NCBI GenBank assembly: GCA_000711775.1
Contig: ARYC01001472.1
Location: 1 to 64,000 of the forward strand
Direction of reading: 5' to 3'
Length of the DNA stretch: 64,000 nucleotides
Source: Oxytricha trifallax
Lineage: Eukaryota > Ciliophora > Spirotrichea > Sporadotrichida > Oxytrichidae
Shown here: positions 1-11,326 of the stretch, one piece after another
How the letters are laid out: every line of letters begins with the position of its first letter
Numbering within the stretch: the stretch's first letter is position 1
Made by a program: the position numbers and the translations under genes
The notes under the pieces: model-generated
Databases searched by the model: none
The model's input: only the letters and a program-made list of their open reading frames with translations
Told to the model about the DNA's origin: nothing

Positions 1-55
1 TGTATATAAAGGTAGAATTTAAACAGCTTATATAATTATTAATAGTATTTATAAA

Positions 56-1905
56 ATGAGCGGCAACTTACTAAGAAAAGCGGCATTACTTGGCATTAGC
101 CAGCAAAAACTTTCCTTCATGAATCAAAAGAAAATTACGACTTGTGATGCATTTACCTAGTACGAACCTGAAATTCTCTAACCTTAGGTCTCAGACTTTG
201 AATAACAATTCAGTTGTTAAATAGTAATGCAGAGCTAAGAAATTCAATGCGAAGTTCCAATAAAAATGGTTGAAGAGGAGGAAGAGAAAAAAGAAATTAA
301 AGCATTACATTTATGTGAAGAGTGTGAGAAGAACTTCACTTATAAATCTGCTCTTAAGCGTCATATCTTAGAGTAGCATTCTAACAAGCCAAAGCTCTAT
401 ATTAAGCATGATAAGATAGATGGAAAATATTTTGGCCCTAATTGCAATAAGCAATATAACCATCCAAGGGATTTAAAAGTTCACCTATAAAACCATCATG
501 GCAAGAAGTTTGAAGTCATAGATCCTGAGACTGGTGAGGTCTTCCTTCAAAAAAGAAAGCCAAGAGACCCTTTAGAATCCTTGGAACAAAGAGCTAAGAA
601 AGAAAATAAGCTTATTAAAGCAGTTAGAAACCTCCAGCTTCTGAGATAGTGAAAATCACTCTGAAGATACAAGCACTAAAGCTTCCAATTTTAAAAGTAA
701 TTGACCTTAAAGAATGTAAGGAAAGTTATCTTATACTTGAGGACAAGTTTGAGAAAAAGGTCATAACTGAGAAGCAGTTCACATACAAGATGTATCCATT
801 CAACTACTTTAAATGCGATGACAAGTATCAAATGAAATTTGTCAATGAGTACTAAGCTCTTACAAAAGCAAGATAGACAGTGCAGATTTATAATTAAGCT
901 CGATGCAATACTCCTTGCTCAAAATCATGTTGCTTTTCGCCTACCTCTATATTAAATGACATTAAGAGACTACATTTAAGATTAAAGGATTCCAAAGAAG
1001 CTACCTCTTATTCTTACAAATGTTTGCAAAGGCATAAAAGAATTGCACACTTTAGGATATGTTCATAGAGACTTGAAGCCTGAGAACATAATACTTAACT
1101 TTTCACCTCTCAGAGTAGTAATAATTGATTTCAATAGATCATAAAGAGTTGAAGCTTCAGGACTTGGCAACGTTTATGGTACTCCTGGATACTTCCCAGA
1201 AAGGGAGCACTGAAGAGATGATGATATTAAGTGGGATATATGGGCTCTAGCAGCAATTATTGCTGAATGCGATATGCAAAGAAATGATTATTGTAAAATA
1301 CGTAAAAATAGGAAATTGTAAAAATAAATAAATATTAAATCAAAATCGTGGCAGTTAAAGTTGGCCAATTCAAACGATCATGGGCTCATTCGATAGAGAA
1401 TTCAAAATAAGCTGGACTTTACTATTGGCGGTACTATTTTATCGCATCCCTGGAGAGATAACTACAATTTAATTAAACACCTCTAAATTCATTAAATTAT
1501 ACCCTCACATTAAAGTCGAGATATCTCTCCAGGGATGCGATAAAATAGTACCGCCAAAAATAAAGTCCAGCTAATTTTAAATTCTCTATCGAATGAGCCC
1601 AGATCGTTCAAATTGGCCAACTTTAACTGCCACGATTTTGATTTAATATTTATTTATTTTAAATTAATTTTCCAAATTCAATTGTATTCCTACAATATAG
1701 CTGTAAGAGAGAGAAAGATTCAAAGCAGAGAATACAGCACTATCTAGACCAGAATAAGATAAAAGGTAAAATGAAAGATATAGCTGAGCAGATTATCTTA
1801 AGACCAAACCACAGAGCAGAGCAAACAATAGAATAAATGATCAACTGGATAGGAGATATCAAATTTAGAAAATTAACACATGATGCTAAGGTATTGTTTG
1901 AGTGA
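56..1905 (+). pseudogene. TBE 57-kDa-type zinc-finger/kinase protein, interrupted
   Basis: The frame opens at ATG 56 (MSGNLLRKAALLG) and reads with TAA/TAG as Gln. A C2H2 finger (CEECEKNF...H-x4-H, about 320-375) is followed by a second, degenerate finger. A protein-kinase-like domain lies at about 890-1260, with the catalytic-loop motif YVHRDLKPEN near 1057-1086 and DFN where most kinases have DFG. The gene is broken by a frameshift near 645, another near 890, and a 340-350 bp fold-back insertion at about 1311-1671. The C-terminus resumes at about 1700 and stops at TGA 1903. The family function in transposition is not established; nuclear DNA binding plus phosphorylation is inference from the domains. 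Confidence 0.8.
1311..1671. mobile_element. Fold-back (MITE-like) insertion
   Basis: Two arms of about 139 bp (1321-1459 and 1523-1660) are near-perfect inverted copies separated by a 63-bp AT-rich spacer. The arms include GGTACTATTTTATCGCATCC and its complement. It has no coding capacity and lies inside the kinase gene of TBE-1. The exact ends are fuzzy: similarity fades through AT-rich flanks, and I could not define a target duplication. Confidence 0.85.
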
Positions 1906-2066
1906 ATAGTAAAAATAAAACCCCTCTAATACACACTACTATTCTTTACATTTAAACATTAAACCCCTACATAAACCCTATTAAAACCCTAATAAAGAAT
2001 GCACTAATAGTCTACTTTTATCAATCAAAAACTCAATCAAACTACTGAAAGGGTTTTGGGGTTTTG

Positions 2067-2422
2067 AATGAACATAGATAATGGAGCTGGCAGCAAGAGA
2101 AGAAAGTAAGAGGAAAGAAGCAACAAAAAGAAGAAAAGAAAAAAAAGCCAGCTCCCACGAAAAAATTTAAATGTGACTTATATATTCATTAACTTAACTA
2201 CAAAACTTATTTATTCATTAACTTAACTACAAAACTTATTTATTCATTAACTTAACTACAAAACTTATTTATAAACATGCACTCTCCCTTCTTTAGCACA
2301 CCTTTAAGCCAATTAATTATCTATTCTCTTCGCTGAACTTTTAATGAAGTCTACTGTATCGATAGGTAGGTCATGCATGCATCAAGTGGCATAGCAGCAT
2401 TTTTTTGTAATGACCTTTTAAT
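2067..2422. mobile_element. TBE: TBE-0: TBE remnant trapped between two younger TBEs
   Basis: The plus strand begins with the C-terminal part of a middle gene (MNID-GAGSKRR, 2069-2176). The minus strand carries the transposase C-terminus (about 2270-2410; compare LKGHYKK, DTVDFIKSS). Both are the same parts found at 5210-5500 and 60500-60800. The fragment is bounded on the left by the terminus of TBE-1 and on the right by the terminus of TBE-2. The rest of TBE-0 does not resume after TBE-2 ends at 6475. Confidence 0.78.
2177..2263. repeat. 3 x 29-bp tandem repeat
   Basis: Three almost identical 29-bp units (2177-2205, 2206-2234, 2235-2263), each CTTAT(T/A)TATTCATTAACTT..., followed by a partial fourth. 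They lie where the convergent middle gene and transposase of the host TBE meet; the corresponding segment is single-copy in the other TBEs, so this is a local expansion. Confidence 0.9.
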
Positions 2423-2547
2423 TAAAACCCCAAAACCCCTTAATAAGGTTTATAAGTGATTTGATTTTTAGTGTATAGTTAGGGTCTTATTGGTTTGTAG
2501 AGAAAATTATAGTTTATGTGAATTTAATGAATTTTAGTTTACTTAGA

Positions 2548-3980
2548 TCAAACAAATTTTATCTACTTGTCTTAATATATCTTTTGAATTATTCTCTCTC
2601 TAGTGGGATAAGTATGTCATCTAATTTTTACCAAGGATAGTGAGGAGCTCTGACAATTATCATCTCTATTATGCTTTTTATATCTTCGCAGATATCTTCT
2701 TACTTTATATGATTCTAACCCAAACTAATTGATTGTTTTTCCTGCTTAGTACATAAGCACGACATGTTTTACATGTCACTTTCTAATATAATAGCAGCAA
2801 CTGCGCATACATCCCACTAAACTGAACCATTCGTCCGTTTTTCTCTAATTGGCAAGTAGCCTGGTGTCCCAAGAACCTCTTCTTATGTTACAATCTCTTA
2901 TTTTAAGGCTCTATTGAAATCGATAACTACAACTTCTAAAGGACAGAGGTTAAGCATAACATTTTCAGGCTTCAAACCTCTATAAACATATCTTAGCTCA
3001 TGCAACTCCTAGATGACCTTAATCATATTTGAAAGTATATCATTCAAGTCATCTGGATATATGTTTTGATAGAGATAGTCTCTCAGAGTCCTCTAGAAAT
3101 TTCTTTAGACTTAATGCGATGAAACCATAGCTTAAAATAGCATCGTCAAGCTTATGTAAATTTTTGCAGTTTTTCTTTAAGCCTCTCTAGGTACCATGTA
3201 TTCATTAGCAAACTCAATTTAATGTTGTTGGTTCTTAAGAAGATAGCTGAATGGATACATCTTGTATACATACTCATCAACTACTATGATCGTTGCTTTT
3301 GCAGGCACGTTTATATTTAAGTAGTTTTCAATTCAAGTGCTGAGATCAATTGCATTTAATGCAGGTATATTCATAGCCTTTGCTTAGAAACATGCTAAAA
3401 TTGTATTATCTGCTGGCTGATTCATAGATTCATATCACTTCTATCTCTTACTGCTCTCTTTATGAATCAAGTATCAGATTTTCTTTTTGCTGGAGCTAGT
3501 TTTTAAGTTACTTTATCCTGCATTAAAAATTCACTCAAATGTTGCTTCTGAATATGTTTCTTTACTTTTGCAGAATGTGTATAAGACTTCATGCACGTTG
3601 TGCATTAGTACCTTCCATCAACTTTATCATGCTTGAAAAAGATCTTGACTTTGCCAGAGTGTACCTCTTTAAGGTGTCTTTTTAAGCTTTGTTCATATGA
3701 GAAAAGATTCTAGCAGTCATCACATTAATATGTTTTTATCTTTTCAATTTTATGCTGTTCTTTTAGCTCCTCAACATATTCAATTTATATTTAAAGTCCT
3801 ATCTCTGCTCTACCCTTCTTATTTTAGACTTCATTTATGAAGACCTCTGCTTCAAACTCAAGTGCTCTTAGCTCAACTTCCCTCTCAACATAAATAATTT
3901 TAAGCTTTTGGTGGAACCGAAGTTTAGCTATTATTATCCAGCACCAAGAAAAACTGATTCCGATTTAAGTTAGCCTCCAT
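2548..3980 (-). pseudogene. TBE-2 zinc-finger/kinase gene, decayed
   Basis: It starts at ATG 3980 (MEANLNR) and ends at TGA 2548. C2H2 fingers lie at about 3560-3760 and the kinase-like domain at about 2600-3120. The catalytic loop reads YVYRGLKPEN, so both the histidine and the catalytic aspartate of HRD are gone. DFN replaces DFG, as in the other copies. Several frameshifts occur, starting within the first 25 codons. It is oriented divergently from the middle gene. Confidence 0.8.
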
Positions 3981-4144
3981 GTTTAAATTCAAATTTAAAT
4001 TTCTATTATTAAGCTCTAATAACCACTCAATTTATAGCAACTATGTATAGGAGACGACACTGCAGCACTAATGGTTGATTTAGAGGTGTTAGATTTCATA
4101 TTTATACTTAGTTTATAACTATAACTTTTCAAATTTCATGCTTA

Positions 4145-4380
4145 ATATTTTTAATTTTGGTACCAACGTAGAAAAAATTCAGGTTGGTACTGGCACCAAT
4201 TAGATTTTAAACCATTTTAGAACTTTCCAATTAAAACTTCATTAATTTAAAACTAGGTACTAATTAAGTATTGGTACTATTAAATTGATAACAATTCAAT
4301 TTAAACGAATTTATTACCGGTACTAATTAAATTTAAGCAAATTTAGTACTAATTTAGTGGAACTAAATTTGATAAAAATG
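4145..4380. promoter_or_regulatory. Divergent intergenic region of TBE-2 with repeated GGTAC motifs
   Basis: The kinase gene (-) and middle gene (+) diverge from here. The stretch has many inverted and direct copies of GGTACC/GGTACTAATT, including an inverted pair around 4150-4190. The same arrangement recurs at about 59435-59650 in TBE-6. A role as promoter or protein-binding site is inference from position and symmetry. Confidence 0.45.
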
Positions 4381-4547
4381 GAGCTCCATCTCTGAAGTTT
4401 ATAACAGCTTCAGCGAACTTTCTCCACGTATCTTTACCAGGTTGACCTCCTTTAAGATGCCCATATTTAATACTAAGACTTTAAACAGTAGGATCCAGAA
4501 CTCTTTATATTAAAATTTGTAATTCAATAAGAAGAGAAGGAACAAGA

Positions 4548-5319
4548 ATAGAATCTATAAGTACTGCAAAGAAGATGGTTGAAGCTTAAGAAATGATCTA
4601 AACATTTAATAGCAAGGAAGATCTATCGATACCTCACTCAACATGGTAAGCATGCAGCATATACTTAATCATATACAATAGGGGGATTATTCCTTCCAAC
4701 GATGGAAGGTACAAAAGTTTCATTCTTAAAAGCTATACTCTGTGATGAGAAGAAAGCCTTCAAAAACAATAATATTAAGTTGAATAAAATACTAAACTAC
4801 CCAGAGATTTCAGTCACTAATCTTTACGAAGAGCTGGTAGTTTATCTTCCTACCAAGAAACAACTCTCTAATAAACTTCCAGAAAAGAGCTTCTTCTTTG
4901 GTGCTCTTGGCACTTTAAGAGAGAGTTATCTCAGAGAGATCATTGAAGAAGCTCACAAGAAACGGTACACAATTTCTCCTGAAGATTAAAAGAAGCAAGG
5001 CATACTTATAAGCGAAGCTTGGCTTGAAGAGCTAAAGAAGCATCCTTACCTCTCTAGAAAGCTTTGACACATAACTTTATAGGGAAACCTGGAACTGGTA
5101 TATTCCTAATGAAAGAAAATGCAAAAGTTCACAGAGAGAGAAAGTCATAGACTATTCATGAAGTGAGCAAGAGACTTTATAAAGATGTTTAAAAGCCAGA
5201 TGAAATGAACATAGATTCAGGAGCTGGTACTAAGAGAATAAATATGGGTCCAAGCAAGCCATAAGAGGAAGAAAAATAAGAGAAGCCAAACCCCTTTTAT
5301 AAGCTAATTTAATTTGTGA
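4548..5319 (+). pseudogene. TBE-2 middle gene (22-kDa type), start codon lost
   Basis: Aligned with TBE-5 and TBE-6, the start ATG is ATA here (4548). Exon 1 (about 4548-4645) is followed by a 36-bp GT-AG intron (4646-4681). Exon 2 encodes the conserved MEGTKVSFLKAILC and PNYPEISVTNLY-like block (intact 4702-4989), then YLPTKKQLSNKLPE and an FFFG motif. A second, decayed short intron may lie around 5050-5082. The C-terminal part ends at TGA 5317, 6 bp from the transposase stop. No known domain is recognised. Confidence 0.75.
4646..4681 (+). other. 36-bp intron in TBE-2 middle gene
   Basis: Begins GTAAG and ends TAG. It falls at the same codon and has exactly the same length as the introns at 51083-51118, 55247-55282 and 59929-59964, although the internal sequence differs. 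Confidence 0.75.
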
Positions 5320-5325
5320 ATATAT

Positions 5326-6369
5326 TCATTCGTTTAAATCTAAACTTATTTATAAAAATTTATTCTTCCTTCTCTCGCACAAATTGTCGTCTTATCTATG
5401 CTCACACTCTTACAGCTACTCTGAATCAAGTCTACTGTATCTATAGCCAAGTCAAGCATAAGGTGATACAGCAGTAGTTTCTTGTAGTGAGTCTTGATTT
5501 AACTCCAATAGAATTCGATTCATTAAATTTGTGGGCTGTAGGGAACGTTATATACAGTTGTTATAATTAACTTTTCATAAGCTTTCTTTGACTCCTTAGT
5601 CTTATGAACTGAGAAGTTGTCAACAAACAAGATGATCTCTTAATCATTTTATTTATCTTTTAGCTTAAGCAAGAACTCTATATACTGCTCGCTTAATAGA
5701 GCCAGAATGAATGACATAACTTTCTAGACCTGAATCTTCACTAATACATGCCAAAAATAGCGTGAGTGGCAACCTTTCCTTTTTAGTAACACACTTCTAT
5801 ATTATCGTACTTTTTATACCAGGACTTACTTATAAAGGTATTGAAGGTAAACACAGCTTCATCAACGAGTACGAACTTGATCTTATTATTAATAGCTCTC
5901 TGCATTTAATCATATATATATAGTTTAAATGATTACAACAAAATGGCACTGAAAAATCAATCACTCTCTTCACTCTGTTGACAGTCTTAAAAGTTATACC
6001 GTTTCTTCTATAAATATTGGCTATAGTATACGCATGTCAGGAAACTTGCGATGAAACATCACAGGTCGCTAGTCAAGTGGAAAGTGTGCTCAATACTTCA
6101 ACGTCTACAAGTCGCAGAGGGAGTCAAAATGGTGCTTTGAGGACTTTTATTTTCTAGCTAGATGTTTTTAAGTACCTGAGATATAATGATAAGCAGCTAA
6201 CAAGCAGTGATACCTAATAGTTGAGGCACTGTTGCATAGGAGCTTTGCTATAGCTGCATATTTCAGCACTGGTTTGACTTATACTCGAACCATACCTAAG
6301 CTTAAGCAATAATTCTAAATATTTCTCATCATAAATAGACCCTAAATTTCACTAATTTCTATTTCTCAT
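5326..6369 (-). pseudogene. TBE-2 DDE transposase (42-kDa type), decayed
   Basis: From about ATG 6369 to TGA 5326. The three catalytic blocks are recognisable: VDEAVFTFN (first Asp), LFVDNFSVHK (second Asp) and IEFYW (Glu). This is the IS630/Tc1/mariner-type DDE arrangement. Multiple frameshifts break the frame, and compensating indels just before the Glu block create an in-frame TGA. The enzyme would cut and join the TBE ends if intact. Confidence 0.82.
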
Positions 6370-6475
6370 TTTGCAAACAAATTCGCCTAGTATCTCTATT
6401 AACCCCAATAAGACCCCAACTGTATCCTACAAATGAAAGTACTTATAAACCTCACTAAGGGGTTTTTGAGTTTTG

Positions 6476-9400
6476 ATTGTACCATTTTTTTTGAGATTTG
6501 AAAATTTCAAAAAAATTATAATAAATTTTTGGAATTTTGCAAATCTCATTGGTGCGTTTAAACTGCCTTCACGTGAGTATCAGAGAATTTATTTAAGACC
6601 GATAATTACATTTTCAATTAAAATTTAATTAATTAATTTGGTTTTTATATGATTTATAAATTACTTACTTTTTGGGTGACATTTAAAATTCCTACAATTT
6701 GAAAGCTAATATTTCCAAATATACAAATGACCTTTTTAATGTCAAGTCCTGAAGAGAATTTTAAATTAATTATCAATCATAATTTTTTAATTTTTAAGAT
6801 TTGTCTATGATTGAACAAGGTAAAATCTATAAAAGTTTAAATATGTCAAGAAATGGCCATGACCAATTTCATAATTTGCACTTTTTTAAGGGTGTTTTTA
6901 GGAAATGTAAATGTTTATTTTTTTATAATTCCAACAAATTGATATATAGCGCATCTTTTCTGTGTCCTTTGATCCTGAGAAGCAACATAGAAGTTCATAG
7001 TGGTATATTGTTCCATTTTGAGATTTGAGAATTTCCAAAAAATATAATAAATTTTTGGGAATTTTTGCAAATCTTATTGTTGTGTTTAAACCTTAAAAAT
7101 CATTATATTTATTTTATTTTTCTTTTACTTATTAAAGAGTTTTCTTTTAATTTATTTATATTCATTTATTTTTTTCTTCTTTTATCTTATATTTTTTTAC
7201 ACTAACATATCCCTGTCTAATTTATATTGATAATTTATTAAAAATTCTTATTTAAGAGCATTTTATGTATTTGAATTAATAAATTATATAGGATATTTTT
7301 TAAAATATCTAACAAATAAAAGATTCATTAAAATTTAATGTTGATAAAATTATTATTATTTTGGTGAAGAAATAGTTTTAAATATCTGATTTTCTTAAAA
7401 TCTTTTCAAAAATATATTTAATTATATATAATTCAAAATTATCATTGATCTTAGAAACATAAATTCAACAAGTTGAATTTTAATAAATTCTGATAAATTG
7501 ATAAAATCGACATAATTTATTATTATTAATCATGTATTTTTTTGAAATTTAAAGAGTAGTTTGAATTAATAAAAAAAGTTAATGAATTAGAATGTACTAA
7601 ATTAATTTTTTTTATGTTTATACCATACAATGCCATAAATGCATTTAAATTGTTAGGGCCATTTAGAGATCTAAATTATAGTAATATTAAGTTAGTATTT
7701 TTATATTATTTGTTTTAATAAAATTTTTATCGTTACTTATTTCAGTAATTCAAACTCCTCGAAATTATTTAATAGCTTATTTTGTTAATTTCAAGGGAGA
7801 TTACTCAGTCCTTATAAATATTACTGTCCAATTATCTACAAAATATCTATTAATTTTGTGTACTAATTTCATCATATTATAAAGTACAGAGTAGTCTCTT
7901 CACGAAAACACAATTAAGTTGGATAATTATAAAATAATTAAAATTATAAATTGCTGATATATAAAATCAAACATTCATAGCTAATCTTCAAAAGAAGATA
8001 TTTATTTTATTTTTTATTTCTTGAATATAATTTAATTTACAAACACTATAGCATTAAATAATAATTTAATATTAATTAAAAATTTTAATAGTTTATTGAT
8101 TTAAAAAAAAATCATGAATTCCTAATGTTTTGTATCTTAGCAATATTGCATTAATATTGGCTTGCTTATGCCCCAGAATTAATTTCAGTACATCTTTGAT
8201 TTGTAATTATAATAAAAAAATTAATTCAAAAATTTTATTTTATAATCATTATATAAAACATTTATGGAAATTTATCGTTTTATTTCTAAAATCAGATTAA
8301 ACTATGTTATGGTTACATGCATAGATATATTTAAAATAAAATGAACTGATCTAATGACAATTTTTAATATTAATGCATTCAAATTATTAATATATAATCT
8401 CTCAACAAAAAAATATAATAGTTCAATAAAAATTTAATAAAATAAGTTATATAATTTCGTTCATAACTTTAACCATCTATAAAATCCATGAAATTTCAAA
8501 AATTAATTTACTTGAAGAATTATATTAAATTCTTAAGAAAGAGAAGGGTGCCTAGAACTTCTATAAGAAGTTGTTTTTACCATGATTTTGGGGTTTAATA
8601 TTTATAAATTCATGATTCAAATTTCCTTAAATGCTTACCGCTAATCTTTTAGGAACTTTAAATTTGGAACTGCCTAGTTACTGTTGAATGTTACTAATAA
8701 AAGAATACTGGTTGACAAGAGCTAGTTTAGAGTAATTACTTGTCTTACTTAGAAAAAGAAAAAACAAACAATACAGATGATATTCTCGGGAAATATTTGC
8801 TCGAAAGAAAAACTTAAATATAGAATAGTTCAATTTTGATAGAAATAAGCTATTGAAGTTACAAAGTAGATTCAGGTTATGGATTACGAAATAATAAAGC
8901 CTTAAAAACAGTACTTGTTAATAGCATATTAGATCAATAGACTGTGTAACTTTAATTAACAAATCAGATATAAGTTTGCTTGTTCATTAAACACATTTCT
9001 TGGTCTCAAATGCAATATCTTAATTTAATAAGAATATTGGAATCACCTTTTTACTCAATGCTTCTAAAATTGTTTCATTTTTCTACAAATAAAGCTGTTT
9101 TTTTTTAATGAAAACTAAGGAGCATTAAGCATAAATTTAACATGATTATTCTCAAAACTATCCAAAAAGTGAATACTCTATTAGTCAATTTAAAACTTCC
9201 TTTTCTTCTTTTTAACATAAGGAATAGGGGATGGTCTTTAAAAATTTTAGAATAATGTTTATTTATACATTTTTTATAATGAATTAATAATATAAATTAA
9301 ATTATCTATACATAGATATTTTTATAATAATATACCTTGTTATTTGATATGTAAAATAAAAGATACTTCAATAAAACTAAAAGCAAAGTCTAAACAGTTT

Positions 9401-9989
9401 CAAATTGGAGGAATAGGTTTTAAATATAAAAGAGAAGGCACAATGATTTACAATTTAACTCTCTTCAACATTTAACAGAAACGAAACTTATTATAAGGAA
9501 TTTCTAAATGATTATAAAAAATATAAGTAATTCACTAAAGCCTGATTTAATAGTTAATGATGACCAAATAAAAAACTATAAATATAAATAGTAATGGCAT
9601 TTTATAATATAATTTAAAGTATTTTTAATTAATTCTTATTAATTAATTTGATATCTATATCAAAGCATGTTAATAGAAACATGATTTGAAGCATGAAGTT
9701 AAATTAAAATAAAAGCTCAATGAATGATATATACAACATAAAAATATATGAAAATAATAGACTCTTAATTAGATCAAAGTTGTATAACACTGAATACATT
9801 ATTATAATAAATTCTTATTAAACAACCGTATCAATACTCTCCGAAATTACTGACTTAAGTGATTTGTTAATAAAGAATCGTAACTTGAAAATTAAGGAGA
9901 TCGAAAAACCATAAAGAAGTTATTCATAAACCTCATTATTATTCATTAATAATTAAAATTATTCTTCCTTAATTAAGCATTATTAGTTG
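6476..9989. other. AT-rich non-coding stretch
   Basis: No convincing gene in either strand under the TGA-only stop code. The only structure I see is a pair of about 80-bp direct repeats at about 6487-6575 and 7013-7098, each itself an imperfect palindrome (GAGATTTG... ...CAAATCTC), bracketing about 440 bp. Confidence 0.6.
6487..7098. repeat. Pair of palindromic direct repeats, possible small element
   Basis: Segments 6487-6575 and 7013-7098 share GAGATTTGA(A/G)AATTTC, AATAAATTTTTGG and GTGTTTAAAC-like ends. Each copy folds on itself. They may be termini of a short non-autonomous element, but no target duplication was found. Confidence 0.45.
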
Positions 9990-10009
9990 CATATACAATA
10001 GGTTAATGC

Positions 10010-10200
10010 TTAATGAACACAAGTTAGACACAAAGAAGACGATGTATCTCTTTAATTTTAGAAGCACAAATTAATATTGGAATTCATTGAGTCGCTACAG
10101 GTCTTCCAGCTCTTTCAGGTGTTGCTCACGATTTCCAATAATCCGTCTCAACTTTATTTATGAGTAAAACAATTGGTTAAGGTGAATACCTCTAAAATCC
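10010..10200 (+). pseudogene. Short coding-like fragment, unidentified
   Basis: A frame with several TAA/TAG Gln codons reads ...QINIGIH-stop-VATGLPALSGVAHDFQQS..., with one TGA. Codon composition differs from the flanking AT-rich DNA. I do not recognise the family. It could be an isolated macronuclear-destined segment or a relic. Confidence 0.3.
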
Positions 10201-10659
10201 TTATGCTATATTAAATAAATTACGGTCCTTATTTAATATGTTTATATTGCAATTAATTAAACTGATAAATAGTTTTATTTTATTTAATTTTAATATCTAT
10301 TAATTTTCCATAGTTTAAGTGAATCATATCTAATTTCTCAATATTAATGTTGTTAAATAAAATTATCTTACTCTAAAAAATATGTAAAATTTAAATAAAG
10401 GTATTTTACTTGTTTAATTTACTGTTTTAGATTTTTCCTAATTAACGTGCTTATATTAATTTTTGCGCATATACTCACTCTTTAAATCATTAAATTTTTA
10501 TGATTTTAAGTCATTTGATGAATTATAAATTAAAAATTATAAAAACGAGTTTTCATATAACTTAATATTTATAGTATAAATATTTATAAAATACAAAAGA
10601 ATCAGAAATAGTATAAACCAAAATAAGAAATTGATACAAATTGGTAATTGTAAATAATA

Positions 10660-11290
10660 GTTAGTTAGTTAGTAAATCACTTAGGTAAGTAAAATAGAAT
10701 GATAATCAAATTGAGAAAAGTTGAAAATAACGTAATCGTGTAATTCATTACTCTCACTTTTATTCTTCCTCTTCCCCGTCTCTCTTGTCTCCTTGATTTA
10801 ATCTTCATCTTCCGGGTCCTACTCCTTCACTTGAGTAATAGTCTCAACTTAATGAGTCTTGATAATCTCTCGACTTTGAGGTATGTTGGTTCTCTCTTCC
10901 ATCATCTCGCGCTCCCCTTAAGCTTTTCTTCCCCCTTTCTATCTTGAGTTACTTGGGAGATTCTTGTTCCGTCATTGGGCAAATACCACTCAACATCTCG
11001 AAGCTACTCTCCGGCCTCGCTGAATTCGCCTTTATTGATCACGTTCTCTCTTTCCAATTCAAATTGCGCGGAGTTCTTCAAAACAAGGTCGTCCCACAAA
11101 TCAATGTGAGAAGTTTGGTTGATCATCTCTGTGTCCATCTCTTCCTCCTTCCAATACCAAAGTGCTTCGTTCTTCTTCTCAGTGATTCTTTCGACTTCTT
11201 CTGTCGAAAATCATGTCCTTCTTGTTGCTTCTTCTTTGGTGATGGTTATCTTTGTGATTAAATCTGTTCATTTAATTTTTTTGTTATTAT
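10660..11290 (-). mobile_element. LINE-A: 3' end of a LINE-type element
   Basis: Read on the minus strand it encodes a segment (MINQTSHIDLWDDLVLKN) clearly homologous to the 3' ORF of LINE-C (MMNQNSHIDIWDELVLQN, about 33550). It ends in a (ACTA)n tail around 10660-10676, comparable to the tetranucleotide tail of LINE-C at about 34000. The 5' side stops abruptly just before 11297, so it is a 5'-truncated copy or a separate fragment. Confidence 0.65.
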
Positions 11291-11296
11291 TATTAA

Positions 11297-11326
11297 CTTT
11301 TGTTAATACTCTCTAATTAATTTAAT
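11297..11326. repeat. 30-bp direct repeat, left copy (putative LINE target duplication)
   Basis: CTTTTGTTAATACTCTCTAA and the following 10 bases match 14582-14611 exactly. The two copies bracket LINE-B. Confidence 0.85.

Larger units (their letters stand above)
1..2066. mobile_element. TBE: TBE-1: right-hand part of a type-B telomere-bearing element
   Basis: The right terminus (2051-2066) is a G4T4-type repeat preceded by a roughly 110-bp terminal repeat that is shared with the ends of TBE-3 (41183) and TBE-4 (57111) and, inverted, with the left end of TBE-4 (48509). The left end lies outside the window. The element carries a zinc-finger/kinase gene on the plus strand. The base run following the end (AAT then GAACATAG) is the interior of another TBE middle gene, so this copy inserted into a TBE. 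Telomere-like ends and this gene content are known for the TBE family of Oxytricha. Confidence 0.88.
2424..6475. mobile_element. TBE: TBE-2: complete type-A telomere-bearing element
   Basis: Both ends carry C4A4/G4T4 repeats (2424-2439 and about 6459-6475) followed by a shared inverted repeat of about 78 bp (TTATAAACCTCACTAAGG on the right, complement on the left). Length is about 4.05 kb. The flanks read ATT at both sides if one terminal C was lost on the left, matching the 3-bp ANT target duplications known for TBEs. It contains the kinase gene (-), middle gene (+) and transposase (-), all damaged. Confidence 0.92.

Noticed and set aside
10944..11316. Two plus-strand ORFs with hydrophobic composition
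   Set aside because: They are antisense shadows of the minus-strand LINE-A coding region, which matches LINE-C.
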